A stretch of DNA of 64,000 nt. Origin: Westerdykella aurantiaca. Its lineage: Eukaryota; Ascomycota; Dothideomycetes; Pleosporales; Sporormiaceae. Positions 31,905 through 42,855 of this stretch are shown one piece after another (the first letter of the stretch is position 1; each line of letters opens with the position of its first letter). The translations under genes and the position numbers were made by a program. Under the pieces are notes generated by a model. The model was not told the DNA's origin. It searched no databases and saw only the letters and a list, made by a program, of their open reading frames with translations. The stretch lies in contig JASJFJ010000002.1 in NCBI GenBank assembly GCA_030412805.1, positions 992,001 to 1,056,000 of the forward strand. The letters run 5' to 3'.

Positions 31905-34900
31905 ATGGTGCTCATTGAGGGCCAGGAGTACCTCTGCGAGGAGGAGAAGCGCCTGAAGCAGGACCGCGAGCGCACCGCTTACTGGAAGCGATGGGGTTCC
32001 TACGTTGCCGAAAGGCAATGGGCTACAGGTCTGTACTCACCCCCCGAACGTATCTGCCACTCTCTGACCTCTCCTCAGTGCGTGAAGATTACTCGTAAGT
32101 TGCTCGACATGCTAATTTCGTCGTGACGCTGACCGAACCTCATAGCCACGATGGAGATGCCTGGAGCCGTAAGCACATCCCCTTGGTGCTCCGAATCACA
32201 CTGACGTATGTGGCAGACTTCACCCATGACATGGCGCGGAAACGAGCCTTTAGGTGGGGGGAAGACGGTATTGCTGGTGTATCCGACAGCCATGGATTCC
32301 AGAATATTGCATTTGCATTCTGGAACGAGAAGGAGTACGTTGGCATGATGTGCTCAAAGAAAAACAAGATCCGCTAATTGCTTCAGTGACTTCTTGAAAG
32401 AGAGATTGTTCGGTCTGTCGAACCCCCAGGGCAATCATGGCGAATCGATCAAGGAATGCCATTTCCATCTGGACAACACCCCTACTGTATGCACCAATCG
32501 CCGTCTGAACTTTCATTGCTGATCCAGATAGCACTCCTACATGAAATACCTCTACAAGTACCCTCAGCGCAAGTTCCCCTACGAAGACCTGATCGAAACC
32601 AATGCGAAGCGGAGCAAGCTCGAGAAGGAGTACAACCTGATTGATACCGGTATATTCGACGACGACAGGTACTGGGACATCTACATTGAAGTCGCGAAAG
32701 AGGCGGATGACCCTGAAGAGCTGCTTTTCCGGGTGACGGCGTACAATCGCGGCCCTGAAGCTGCTCCTCTGCATATCGTGCCCCATGTATGGTTCCGCAA
32801 CACTTGGGCTTGGGGCCGTGAGGACCCCAAGAAGAAGCCTTCGATACGCAAGATTGGGCCTACAACGGCGCATACCAAACATTATAAGCTTGGAGAGCGT
32901 TACTTCCAGCTATCTCCTTCTCCAGGGACCGGTCCGAGTGGGGAAGACGTCCAGCCGACGCTCCTGTTCACTGAAAATGAGACCAACTATAAGGCGATTT
33001 GGGACGGCGACAACAGGACCAAATACGTCAAGGATGGTATCCACCGCCGCATCGTGGACGAGGAAAAGGAAGCAGTGAATCCTGAAGAGTTCGGCACAAA
33101 GGCTGCGGGTTGGTATGCCTTTGACGAAGGTGACGGTGTTCCGCCAGGCGAGTGCGCCGTGGTGCGTTTCAGATTGTCAAGGAGATACGAGGGCTACCTG
33201 GATGAAGAGCTGTTCGACGAGATCATCGAGCAGCGCCGCGCCGAGGCCGACGAGTTCTACTGGCGGATAAGCCCGCTTCCCATCGCCGACGACCTCCGTA
33301 ACGTCCAACGTCAAGCCTTCGCCGGCATGCTTTGGTGCAAGCAGTACTACCACTTCATTTGGGATCACTGGGCGAATGGCGATCCCGGGATGCCGCCTCC
33401 GCCACCGAGTCGCAAGGAGATCCGGAACAAGGAGTGGAAGCATATGTATCTTGATGATGTGCTTTCTATGCCTGACTCCTGGGAGTATCCGTTCTTTGCA
33501 GCTTGGGACAGCGCGTTCCACTGCATTCCGTTGGCCATGGTCGATCCCGACTACGCTAAGAAACAGCTTGACATCTTCACTCGCGAGTGGTATATGCATC
33601 CCAATGGACAGCTCCCTGCGTATGAGTGGAATTTCGGAGATGTGAATCCACCGGTTCACGCCTGGGCGCTGTTCCGGGTATTCAAAATGGAGCGCAAGAT
33701 GTATGGCCGGGAAGATTGGGATACCCTCGAGCGAGTGTTCCAGAAGTTGCTGCTTAATTTCACCTGGTGGGTCAACCGGAAGGACGCCAGCGGCCAGAAT
33801 ATCTTCGAGGGCGGTTTCCTGGGATTGGACAACATCGGCGTCTTCAACCGATCGGAGCCCCTGCCCACTGGAGGTGTACTCGAGCAAGCAGACAGCACAG
33901 GATGGATGGGCTTTTATTGCTTGAACATGCTCAACATCTGTTTGGCGCTTGCCACACGACGCCGTATCTACGAAGACATGGCCTCCAAGTTCTTCGAGCA
34001 CTTCATTCTCATCAGCGATGCTATGCAATATCGCACTGGCTCTGAGTCGAAGCCCCTCTGGAATGAGGAAGACGGATTCTATTATGACGCCATCTCCTGG
34101 GGTGGACCTTGGAGCCATCAGATGCCCGTCCGTTCGCTCGTCGGCTTGATTCCGCTATTTGCGACCCTGACTCTGGAGCCGGAGGTCATCGACAGATTCA
34201 AGGACTTCAAGAAGAGACTCAATTGGTTCATCCAGAACAGGAGCGATACTGCCGAACGCAATATCGCGTCCATGAAGAAGCGAGGTAGGGGTGACCGCCT
34301 GCTTCTCTCCCTGGTCAGCGAGGACCGCTTGAAGCGCATTCTGCAAAGGATGTTGGATGAGAATGAGTTCCTTGCCGAGCATGGCATTCGATCACTCTCC
34401 AGATACCACAAGGACCACCCATATTCCATGGACGTGAATGGCCAAACGTTCCAAGTCAGCTACATCTCCGGGGACTCTGACAGCGGATTGTTTGGTGGAA
34501 ACAGTAACTGGCGTGGGCCTATTTGGATCTGCGTCAACTTCTTGCTCATCGAGAGTCTTCAAAGGTTCCACCTCTACTATGGAAAAGACCTCAAGGTCGA
34601 GTGTCCCACTGGCTCCGGTGACTACATGCATCTTGGCCACGTGGCGGAGGAGCTGCAACATCGTCTGCAGCATCTATTCGCTCGTGGCGATGATGGTCGC
34701 CGCGCGATTAACGACAAAAACGAAACGCTGGATTATGATCCCCATTGGAAGGACCACCTGTGGTTTTATGAGTTCTTCGATGGTGACAGTGGCCGTGGAT
34801 TGGGCGCTAGCCATCAATGCGGATGGACGGGTCTGATTGCGAAGATGATCCACGATACTGGGTATGTTGAATCCCACGCAGCTCCAGATATAACAACCTG

Positions 34901-35334
34901 CTAACTTTTTACTTAGCATGACATGCCGCCTCCCGCAGACACCGCGCACCCCCACATCCGCGGCAGCGCACTACTTCGACGACATCTTCACAGACACCGG
35001 CCGTCCCAAGAAACCTCACCATCTCCGCCGCTCCTCGACCGCTCGGTCAATAGGGCACCGTAGCGACTGGGGAGACCATGAGGAGGAAGGAGCCGCGACG
35101 CCACTGAATCGCCAGAACTCCGTGGGGTACCTTAATCCGCAGGAGTTGCAGCAGAAGGTCGAGATGGATCAGCACGTCGCGCACTATGTTAGCGACCAGT
35201 TGGAGAGGTTGAGGGTGAGTGAGGAGGATGCGGCTGGGGATGTGGATTATGGGGAGTTTGAGACGAGCTTGGATATGGCGGATACTGGGAGGAATGGGAG
35301 GTGGAGGAATGGGGGGAAGGGGTACTTTGATTGA
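31905..35334 (+). CDS. Cytosolic GH63-like (mannosyl-oligosaccharide glucosidase-related) protein
   Basis: Seven exons (31905-32028, 32079-32094, 32146-32168, 32217-32334, 32387-32486, 32532-34861, 34917-35334) give 1042 residues. The start (MVLIEGQEYLCEEEKRLKQD) and the joined block ERQWATVREDYSHDGDAW followed by RWGEDGIAGVSDSHG are those of the conserved fungal family to which yeast YMR196W belongs. The (alpha/alpha)6-like catalytic region has YPFFAAWDSAFHCIPLAMVD, PAYEWNFGDVNPPVHAWA and GGNSNWRGPIWICVNFLLIE. There is no signal peptide or membrane anchor, unlike the ER enzyme Cwh41, so it is a cytosolic relative of unknown substrate. The tail (last exon) is hydrophilic. Exons 2 and 3 are only 16 and 23 nt, and similarity to the family supports them. 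Confidence 0.88.
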
Positions 35335-36089
35335 ATGAATGGGGCGAGAGGAATACGTTCAGTGGTAGATGAGCGTGGAGCAGTCAGCATATATGGGGAA
35401 TAGCATGAGGGACTACTAACTGGTCGATCCTCTGTCATTCAACCGTTCAAATCATCTGTAGACATATATTATTGCCCAGACTAACCAAGGGGCATCTCGA
35501 TGACGTACTGTTTAAAGTGTGGCTGGTGAAATGTGGCGCTTCCCGCCTGTTGCTTAGTCAACACATAAGAGCTGTGTTATGGCGGGGATGTTCCCAAACA
35601 CGAGGGCATCCAGACCTCTACCTTGACGACAACGCGCATAACGACATTTTCTGATTCAGAGCAACTGTGCTTCAGGCAGCTACTTCCGGGACGGATTTTA
35701 CCTTCACTTGCTCCTCGTAAGCCCGACTCGGCGAGTTTGCGCTCGATTACAGCTGTTCGTATGTTAAACAACACATCCATCCGTCCATTCCAGCTCGCGA
35801 TTACCGTTCCCTGGCTAACCAAGGAATGCATTTAGGAGTCTGAGACACGAACGGAATACGAGCAAAGAGGGAGGAGCCAGAGGAGATATGTCTGGGTTCA
35901 TAACAACAATGTAAGTATGTCAGTTTCTATGTTGGGGATTGAGATGCTCTGCCCATCGACGCTGCTTCCGCCTTTCGCCTACCGCCAAACGAAATACCCG
36001 TCTTCGTCCTTTTCCGGATCTCAGCGTTATTACATCCCGGGTCGACTTTCTGTTTTGCAGAGCGCCGAATACGGGCTATAAAATTGGGG
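35335..36089. other. Intergenic region upstream of MOB1
   Basis: 755 bp. CTATAAAATTGG at about 36076-36087 looks like a TATA box, which sits unusually close to the first ATG of the MOB1 frame. No other feature is seen. Confidence 0.45.
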
Positions 36090-37356
36090 ATGGATATGCT
36101 CGCGACCCGGCGTCCTGTCGCCGTGGGGAGTACATCGACAGGCGACTTGGGCAGCGCGAAAGCAGGTCTGGCTCCCGCTAGACCCCAGTTGGCCTATAAA
36201 AGTCCTCTTCAAAGAATCGGACACGGACTACGGATGGCGCAGCTCGGAGCGACGGCCATACCTCCCAGATTGGACACCAGCTCGCAGTGCGTGCCGAGAG
36301 CTTCTGAATCCAGCCCCATAACCTCTCCAGCGGCTCCAAGAACGCCCTACTGGGAGACCGGAGCGAACAGTCCAATCCGTGAATTCACAAACTACTCCTA
36401 CAAGCTCCTACCCAGCGGCCGGAACTCCCCTACGCGCAACGATCTCAGGCGGGATTTCGACGGCTGCGCCGGGCGAAAGGCGGACCACGTCAAGGCAGTC
36501 GCTGGCACCGTCTCCTCTCCGCTCACAAAAGCACGCAATACCACACCCCAAAATGGGGGCTATTTTGGAGCTGCAGGCTTACTTTCTTCTCTGTACAGAA
36601 ACCCGCGCACCACGCGCGCCCCCTTCAAGCCGCAGAAGTCGAGTCGCGGGACGAGTAGCTGGCAGCTCAAGCAGTATGCGGAGGCTACGCTGGGGAGTGG
36701 AAGCCTGAGGAAGGCCGTGAAGTTGCCGGAGGGGGAGGACAGGGATGAGTGGCTGGCTGTCAATGGTGAGCGCGAGATGTTTCCTGGTGAAATGCAAACC
36801 GGTGAATACTGACGCTTCGGGCTAGTCGTCGACTTCTACAACCAGATCAACCTCCTCTACGGCTCCATCACCGAGTTCTGCTCCCCGCAGACATGTCCCG
36901 AAATGAAAGCCACAGACGAGTACGCACCATCCCCCGTCTCCACATTCCACTCATTTTACCCGGTCTAACACGAACAGATTCGAATACCTCTGGCAAGACA
37001 ACGAGAACTTCAAGAAACCCACCAAGATGTCCGCCCCAGCCTACATCGAACACCTCATGGCCTGGGTGCAATCGAACATCGACAACGAATCCATGTTCCC
37101 CTCACGCATCGGCGTCCCCTTCCCCAAAACGTTCCCCGCCCTGCTGAAAAACATGTTCAAGCGCCTCTACCGCGTGTACGCGCATATCTACTGTCACCAT
37201 TACCCTGTAGTGATCGAGCTGGGCTTGGAGCCACATCTGAATACGAGTTTCAAGCATTATGTGCTGTTTGTGGATGAGCATGGACTCAGTGGAGGGAGTA
37301 GGGATTTCTGGGGGCCGTTGGGGGATTTGGTGGAGAGTATGTTGAAGAGTGATTAG
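36090..37356 (+). CDS. mob1: MOB1-family kinase activator
   Basis: Three exons (36090-36765, 36826-36919, 36978-37356) give 382 residues. The C-terminal 210 residues are the MOB domain: GTSSWQLKQYAEATLGSGSL, then VVDFYNQINLLYGSITEFC, the zinc-binding CSPQTC and VYAHIYCHHYP pair, and HLNTSFKHYVLFVDEHGL. MOB1 binds and activates the Dbf2/LATS-type kinase in mitotic exit and septation. The N-terminal 170 residues are Ser/Thr/Pro/Arg-rich and not part of the domain. A good acceptor (TTCTCTGTACAG at about 36598) just before NPRTTRAPFKPQ suggests that an alternative, shorter N-terminus may be spliced in, and a TATA-like CTATAAAATT lies only about 10 bp upstream of the first ATG. The domain assignment is certain; the start is not. 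Confidence 0.85.
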
Positions 37357-37896
37357 ATGGGAGCGGAGTTAAGGTGATGTTATAGAGACTTTGATGGTGA
37401 GGTGGTTTTGTCATGGGCGTGTCGGCTATGCATGGGGTTGTCTCTCGGCGTTTGGGCGAAGTGGTTTCATGATGGGCATGATTGAGCGAGCATATCATAT
37501 CTCGGGGAGACGGGTAGCGATATGGCAGAGTCTCCTTGAGGGAGGATACCCGGGCAAGCATCACATATGAATTAATGATGATATAAGTTACGACTTCAAC
37601 CTCCTTCTCCAACCTCATGCTTTAACACCACCTCAAAGAACGCTTGCGAGCGATGTACAGTAACCTCGGAATGCAAAAGCGAGGAAGGGAATCATTTACC
37701 ACCTATTTATCTACGACAGAATATGCATGCATGCTTTTCCATGCTCCAGAATCGGTTTTCCAAACCAAGGGGATAGAGAAGATCTATAATACAACAAATG
37801 TAACAACACCGGGCTCCAACCTCGCCTCCGCGCGCCCGTCCATCATCATACACTCACTCAATACACCTTCGTGGCCGAAGCTCCACCATCGCCAGC
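37357..37896. other. Convergent intergenic region
   Basis: 540 bp between the 3' ends of MOB1 and the AAA ATPase gene. Nothing is recognised beyond expected 3' untranslated sequence. Confidence 0.5.
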
Positions 37897-40800
37897 CTAC
37901 CGCCTCACCCTAGCAGCCTCCTCGATACTTCCGGCGTCGTCTCCACTCGGCACGCCAAACCCGTACGTCGTCTTCTTCTTCCTGCCCCTGCGATCGCCGT
38001 ACGTCTCGTCGAACTTCTTGATCGCGTTCAGGCTGTGCATGTTCTCCGAGATACTGGCGCTGACCTCCTGCAGCGCCTTGTCGAAGTGGCGCTGCTGCAG
38101 GATGCGGCGAGGAGGGAACGTGTAGTGGTTCGCCAGCGCGGCGGTGAGGATGGGTGGATGTTTGGGTGTGTCTTCGGTGGAAGAGGTGGAAGGCGAAGGC
38201 GTCGATGGCGCCTTCTCCGTCTCCGTCGCCGTGGCCGTGCTAGCCCCCGAATCCGGCGCAACCTCCGCCGTCTCCGCCGTCTCGCCCTCCATGGTAGCCT
38301 CGCCGGCCTCCCTTGCGAGCTCTGCAATCCGCTTCGTCGCCTCGACCGCCGCGATCTCGTTCTCCTCCCTGACGGCCGCCAATGCCGCGAAAACAACCAC
38401 GTTCTTCAGATCGCTGCCACTATACAGCGGCGTGCGCTTCGCCAGATCGTCCAGGTCGACTTCCGGCGCCACCTCCTCGCCTCGGAGATGGATCTTGAGG
38501 ATCTCCTTGCGGTCTTCCTGCTTCGGGAGATCGACGAGGAGGCGACGGGGTAGGCGGCGGATAACTGCGTCGTCCATATCGAACGGCCGGTTCGTAGCGA
38601 CCATGACGAAGACAGACATATCCCGCAGCCCGTCCCACTCCTTCAGGAACTGGTTCAGCACGTCTCGATGTCCGCCCCGCTCATGCCCCGTGTCCCTTGT
38701 ACAGAAGATCGCATCCGCCTCATCCAGAAACAGGACGCACGGGGACAGTTTCCTGGCCAGGGAGAACGCAGCCGCGACGTTCTTCTCCCCTTCGCCGACG
38801 TACTTGTCCATGATCTGCGAGCCGGAGATTTCCAGCATGGTGGAGCCGGATTCTTTGGCCACAGCTTTGGCCAGGAGGGTTTTTCCTGTTCCCGGGGGAC
38901 CGTAGAGGAGAGCTCCGGAGATCTTCTCGGCGGCAAGGATGCCATAGTTGAATGCGTCCGGGCGGAGGAGGGACATGGATGTTATAGCGCGGATGGCCTC
39001 GACGGTCTCTTTGGGGACGTGGATTTTATCAAAGGTGGTGTTGGTGTGTTCGGGATCTACGATGCCGGGGAAGAGTCGCTTTTCGTAGGGATTCAGCGAC
39101 TTTTCGATGGCGGCTAGATTCTTTTTCTGCGGTCTCGGCGATGAGGGCGATGTTGATGAGGACGCATTGTCTTGGGCTTGTGCGGTTTCGCTCTTGGATG
39201 CGGGTTTCTCCAGCATGGACTTCAGGCGATCCATGTGCTCGCGTTGCTGGGCCTCTCTCTCCTTGTCTTGACGTTCGCGGTCACTGGCATGGAAGTTCGC
39301 GAAGTTGTACTTGACCTGGTCGCTTGCTTGGAGCAGGCCCATTGCCAGTGTTACATGCGCCCAGCTCAACTGCTCGGCGTTGGAATCCAGCAGACGAAGC
39401 CCGAGCGCCGTGAGGGCAACCCGATGGACTGAATCATACGACAGGACGCTCCAAAAGTACTGCTGAGGGATCGTCGAGCCGAACTTGCGCAGTCCTTCAC
39501 GATTGAGCTGCAAGTCTGCGAGATTAGCGGTCGCCTGCGGATCCAGACACCGCAGCATATCGTGGATATGCCGCAAATTGATGTCCCGAAACTTCTTCTT
39601 CTCTGCCGTCGACAGACCCATTTCGAATTGGAATGCCCGCCCCATGGCCTTGAGCTCTGCGCTCGCGTCCTCCTCGACACTTCCCGGAGTGACGACAATG
39701 GTGCGGTAGTAACCGTCAGCTCCGTCGGACTGAAGTTGATGGAAACCCGACGGCGACACTTCGGGGGTGAGATCCTCGGAGCACGTTGTTCCGAGCAGCA
39801 TCACGCTCTCCCCGGCGTTTCGTTGCTTGCGCACTATCTCTTCAAGTTTCTGCATGATCCGGCTCCCGTATTGCGTCGCGTTCAGCTCTTTGATATCTTT
39901 GACGTATATGATCTTAGGGTTCTTGGGGAGGCTTGGTACCCCTGAGGGCGGTGCGTTGTTGTTGTTGAGGGTGAAGGTAAGGGAGTCTTTGGCATCGGCA
40001 GGCAGGGCAGAACTGAAATCAAGCTCTGAGGTGCCGGTTCCGAAGGAATAGTCGAATAGCTGCGGTTGTTCCTTGGCCTTTGACTCTGCGGATGTGGAAG
40101 GCCGGCGTGGGGAGCCACTCTTCCCCGCAGTACTGGATGCACGACTTCTCTTAAGCTCGTTTGTATCGACGAGAGCCTCGAGGATGGTTGACAGCTTGAG
40201 ATCCTCCAACTGTACCTCGCTCGTGGACTGGCCCCGGGAGGCCTGGAAAGGCGAGGGAGTGCTGTCTTCCACCATGCTACTGGCGGCCGATTGTCCCCTT
40301 TTGGATGCCTGGGACGAGCGCTTGCCGTCTTCCTTCCAAACGATATGGAACTTGAGGGGGCCTATTCCGAGTGGAGCGTCTGCCTCTTCTTCTGCAACTG
40401 TTTCCGGCTTCGCCCACAAGTCCATCTCCTCCGCGAGGGTAGGGCCATACCTGTAAGTTTCATAGCCGAGAGCGCGGATGGAAAATGGAGATGGTTCTGG
40501 TCCTTCTCCTAGATAGTCGCCTGCGATTTGTGCAAGATCTTGAGCGTTGAGCGTGACAACATCTGCGCCGAACTCGGAGGCGAGCATCTGGACTGCGCTA
40601 TGTAAAACCGTCTCATAGTCGTTCGAGGGCGAGTGGAGGATTAGGTTGGTTCTAGCGGCGGGAAAAGAATGGGTTGCTGCGGGCTGGATCGTGGATAAGG
40701 AGGCGGCCATGGTGGCTCTTATCTCGGCGAGTAGGAGGGGCGATATACGGCGGCCATCCTGCAATAGCTTCTTCCGCATTTTCAGCTCCATTGTGATATC

Positions 40801-41535
40801 TTCGCCACCCTGTGAGCCGGACGTGGCATCAGGGGAAGCGCTTCCAGCTTCTTGCCAGAGCCCTATTCTAGGCTCCTCTCCCCTTTCTAACGCCTTGACG
40901 AATTCCTCGTCATCCTCTCGTCCCATTCTGCGCGCAAAGTCGCGCGCTAACAGCTCCCTATGCTCTTTCGACAGGCCCTGCCTCCACAGAGCCTTAATGA
41001 TACCAGAAATGGCCTTGAAAGCCGCTGCATAAGTCGAAACGGGAATTGAAAGCGAACCATGTTCCCCAGAATCCTTGTGCTTCAACTCCAGCGTGCAATC
41101 GCTCCGCCGCGCCAGTGCCCGCTGGGGATGCGCATCTTCTCTTAACCTCACCCTTCCCTCCAGGAACCAATCCGGGATGTAGATGGGTGGCAAGCCCTGA
41201 GCGCGATTTCGCCGCTGTGACCTCCGCAGAGCGGATGAATATCGCCGCGCCAATTCCCTTGATCGCTGGAGCTTCTGCGCCAGAATCTCCGGATCCTCGA
41301 TTGTCTCCGGGGTCTCTACATTGTCCCCGGCGGTAGCCTTCTCGCGGCCTTTCTTGTCCGCATTGCTGGTTGTATTATCGGGGGACGGAGTGGGCGTCGG
41401 TGTATGCGCAAGGTAGCGTGTCGAATGGAATGACTGTACTCGATGGGACTGTGGGTAGCGGCGACCGTTTATTATGAGTCGAGCAGGCCTGGCTCTGGAT
41501 GATGACCGCAGTGCCGGTCGTATGGCGACATACAT
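37897..41535 (-). CDS. Mitochondrial AAA ATPase, Msp1/ATAD1-like domain in a large protein
   Basis: Single long exon, 1212 residues from ATG 41535. The start MYVAIRPALRSSSRARPARL is Arg/Ser-rich without acids, a typical mitochondrial targeting peptide; the frame continues 57 codons further upstream, but that is less plausible. A poorly conserved N-terminal two-thirds precedes one AAA module. Its Walker A is GPPGTGKT (residues 879-886) and Walker B is VLFLDEADA (near 935). The arginine-finger side is VIRRLPRRLLVDLP, and the C-terminal lid contains LYSGSDLKNVV. The AAA part resembles Msp1/ATAD1 more than Bcs1 or FtsH. An Ala/Glu/Thr-rich insertion sits in the C-terminal lid. It is probably a matrix or inner-membrane quality-control ATPase; the partner is unknown. 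There are no introns, unlike its neighbours. Confidence 0.85.
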   Translation of the reverse strand: MYVAIRPALRSSSRARPARLIINGRRYPQSHRVQSFHSTRYLAHTPTPTPSPDNTTSNADKKGREKATAGDNVETPETIEDPEILAQKLQRSRELARRYSSALRRSQRRNRAQGLPPIYIPDWFLEGRVRLREDAHPQRALARRSDCTLELKHKDSGEHGSLSIPVSTYAAAFKAISGIIKALWRQGLSKEHRELLARDFARRMGREDDEEFVKALERGEEPRIGLWQEAGSASPDATSGSQGGEDITMELKMRKKLLQDGRRISPLLLAEIRATMAASLSTIQPAATHSFPAARTNLILHSPSNDYETVLHSAVQMLASEFGADVVTLNAQDLAQIAGDYLGEGPEPSPFSIRALGYETYRYGPTLAEEMDLWAKPETVAEEEADAPLGIGPLKFHIVWKEDGKRSSQASKRGQSAASSMVEDSTPSPFQASRGQSTSEVQLEDLKLSTILEALVDTNELKRSRASSTAGKSGSPRRPSTSAESKAKEQPQLFDYSFGTGTSELDFSSALPADAKDSLTFTLNNNNAPPSGVPSLPKNPKIIYVKDIKELNATQYGSRIMQKLEEIVRKQRNAGESVMLLGTTCSEDLTPEVSPSGFHQLQSDGADGYYRTIVVTPGSVEEDASAELKAMGRAFQFEMGLSTAEKKKFRDINLRHIHDMLRCLDPQATANLADLQLNREGLRKFGSTIPQQYFWSVLSYDSVHRVALTALGLRLLDSNAEQLSWAHVTLAMGLLQASDQVKYNFANFHASDRERQDKEREAQQREHMDRLKSMLEKPASKSETAQAQDNASSSTSPSSPRPQKKNLAAIEKSLNPYEKRLFPGIVDPEHTNTTFDKIHVPKETVEAIRAITSMSLLRPDAFNYGILAAEKISGALLYGPPGTGKTLLAKAVAKESGSTMLEISGSQIMDKYVGEGEKNVAAAFSLARKLSPCVLFLDEADAIFCTRDTGHERGGHRDVLNQFLKEWDGLRDMSVFVMVATNRPFDMDDAVIRRLPRRLLVDLPKQEDRKEILKIHLRGEEVAPEVDLDDLAKRTPLYSGSDLKNVVVFAALAAVREENEIAAVEATKRIAELAREAGEATMEGETAETAEVAPDSGASTATATETEKAPSTPSPSTSSTEDTPKHPPILTAALANHYTFPPRRILQQRHFDKALQEVSASISENMHSLNAIKKFDETYGDRRGRKKKTTYGFGVPSGDDAGSIEEAARVRR

Positions 41536-42855
41536 AGCACTCTGGCGAGCCAGCGAAGCGTGGCTTGCGTGGAGAGTGGAGGGCGAAGGGGAGCGGTGGA
41601 GGATTGGTGAGAGGCTGGGTGGGTTTGTTGCCTTTGATCTTTTACCATGGCGGGTGCATGGGTGGCTGTTCAGATGTTGATGCCAAGATGCGGCTAGAGT
41701 TGCCACCGCTAGAATCGCTTAACCTTAACCTAACGTCCTGTGAAGCTTGGCCGGATTGGATGTATGTATGGGCATGGGCACGGGTGCGACAGCTGTATGC
41801 ATACTAACTACGAACCATGGAGTCAACAGATGGAATCTATAAGAGCATGCTGGAGGAGGTAATAGAAACCCGAACGCCCTTGCGCCACCCGCTTTCCTAT
41901 ATCAAGCAGAACAGAACCAAAGGAAACATAGCAAATCAGGCTCACAAGGCTCTGAAATGAGTTGTCCGAGTACCGAAACGCAATTCATGGGAATATATGT
42001 TTCATAATGCGTCTGTCAACAGTAGAATGGTTCGGTGTCGTAATTCGATTGAGAAGAAGTCCCAGGACATCTGGAGTCCAGGCACGTGTCCATCACGCGG
42101 TCTATAGGACATTCATCTAAGCTTTTTGAAACGCTCGGAGAGATGCGGTCTAGCTCGGCAAGAGCATCGCAATACGCAATCAAGTATCTTCTAGTCCAGC
42201 GGAGTTTGGTGAATAGTTAGACCCGCCCTTGAGGATCGCGAAGTGGTGAACCTCTGTTGGATAGCAAAACGCTACAAGTCAATGGATCTCTTCCTGGCGC
42301 TTGGAGCACAGAGATAACCAGCTCAAACCAGCTTAATATCGAGGAAGGTGCGAGTTAACATGATCTGGAGTGCCCACTACACGTTTGCATGAAGAGAAAT
42401 ACAAGACGAGAGGGTACGGAGGAGAACGAAGCATGATGGGGGACCGGAATAACGATAAACCGGGCGCTAGCAGTCCCAGCCACCCCTGCCTCCCGTGCTG
42501 TGCCGTGCCCAGATGTGCGTGCGGCAGGGCCCCTGCGTCGCGACGATCGCTGCTGAACTCCTTTGAAAACAATAATGAAGGACGATAACCTTGCTACGCC
42601 CCCAAGGGCTGAGACCTTCCCTCCGCTGGGCTACCATACTCTTGCCGCTCGCTGCACTCGATCGCCTCGCAATTGGCCTATTTTTGAACGACAATTGTGC
42701 ATAGAACGCGTCCTCTCGAAACCCCATCTCCACGCGACATTCCTACCATCTCCACACCAACCGCAACCCACCCAGCAGGCGCAACCGCCATGACGACTAG
42801 TTGACATGATTAGCTCTGTTCGCCGGCATTTTCTCCAGCTTCACTGGTGCCCAAC
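41536..42855. other. Divergent promoter region of AAA ATPase and WD40 genes
   Basis: 1.32 kb shared by two divergent genes. No distinctive repeat or RNA is seen. Confidence 0.5.

Noticed and set aside
33177..34118. 313-codon frame antisense to the GH63-like gene
   Set aside because: Mirror frame of a strongly conserved coding exon; no domain.
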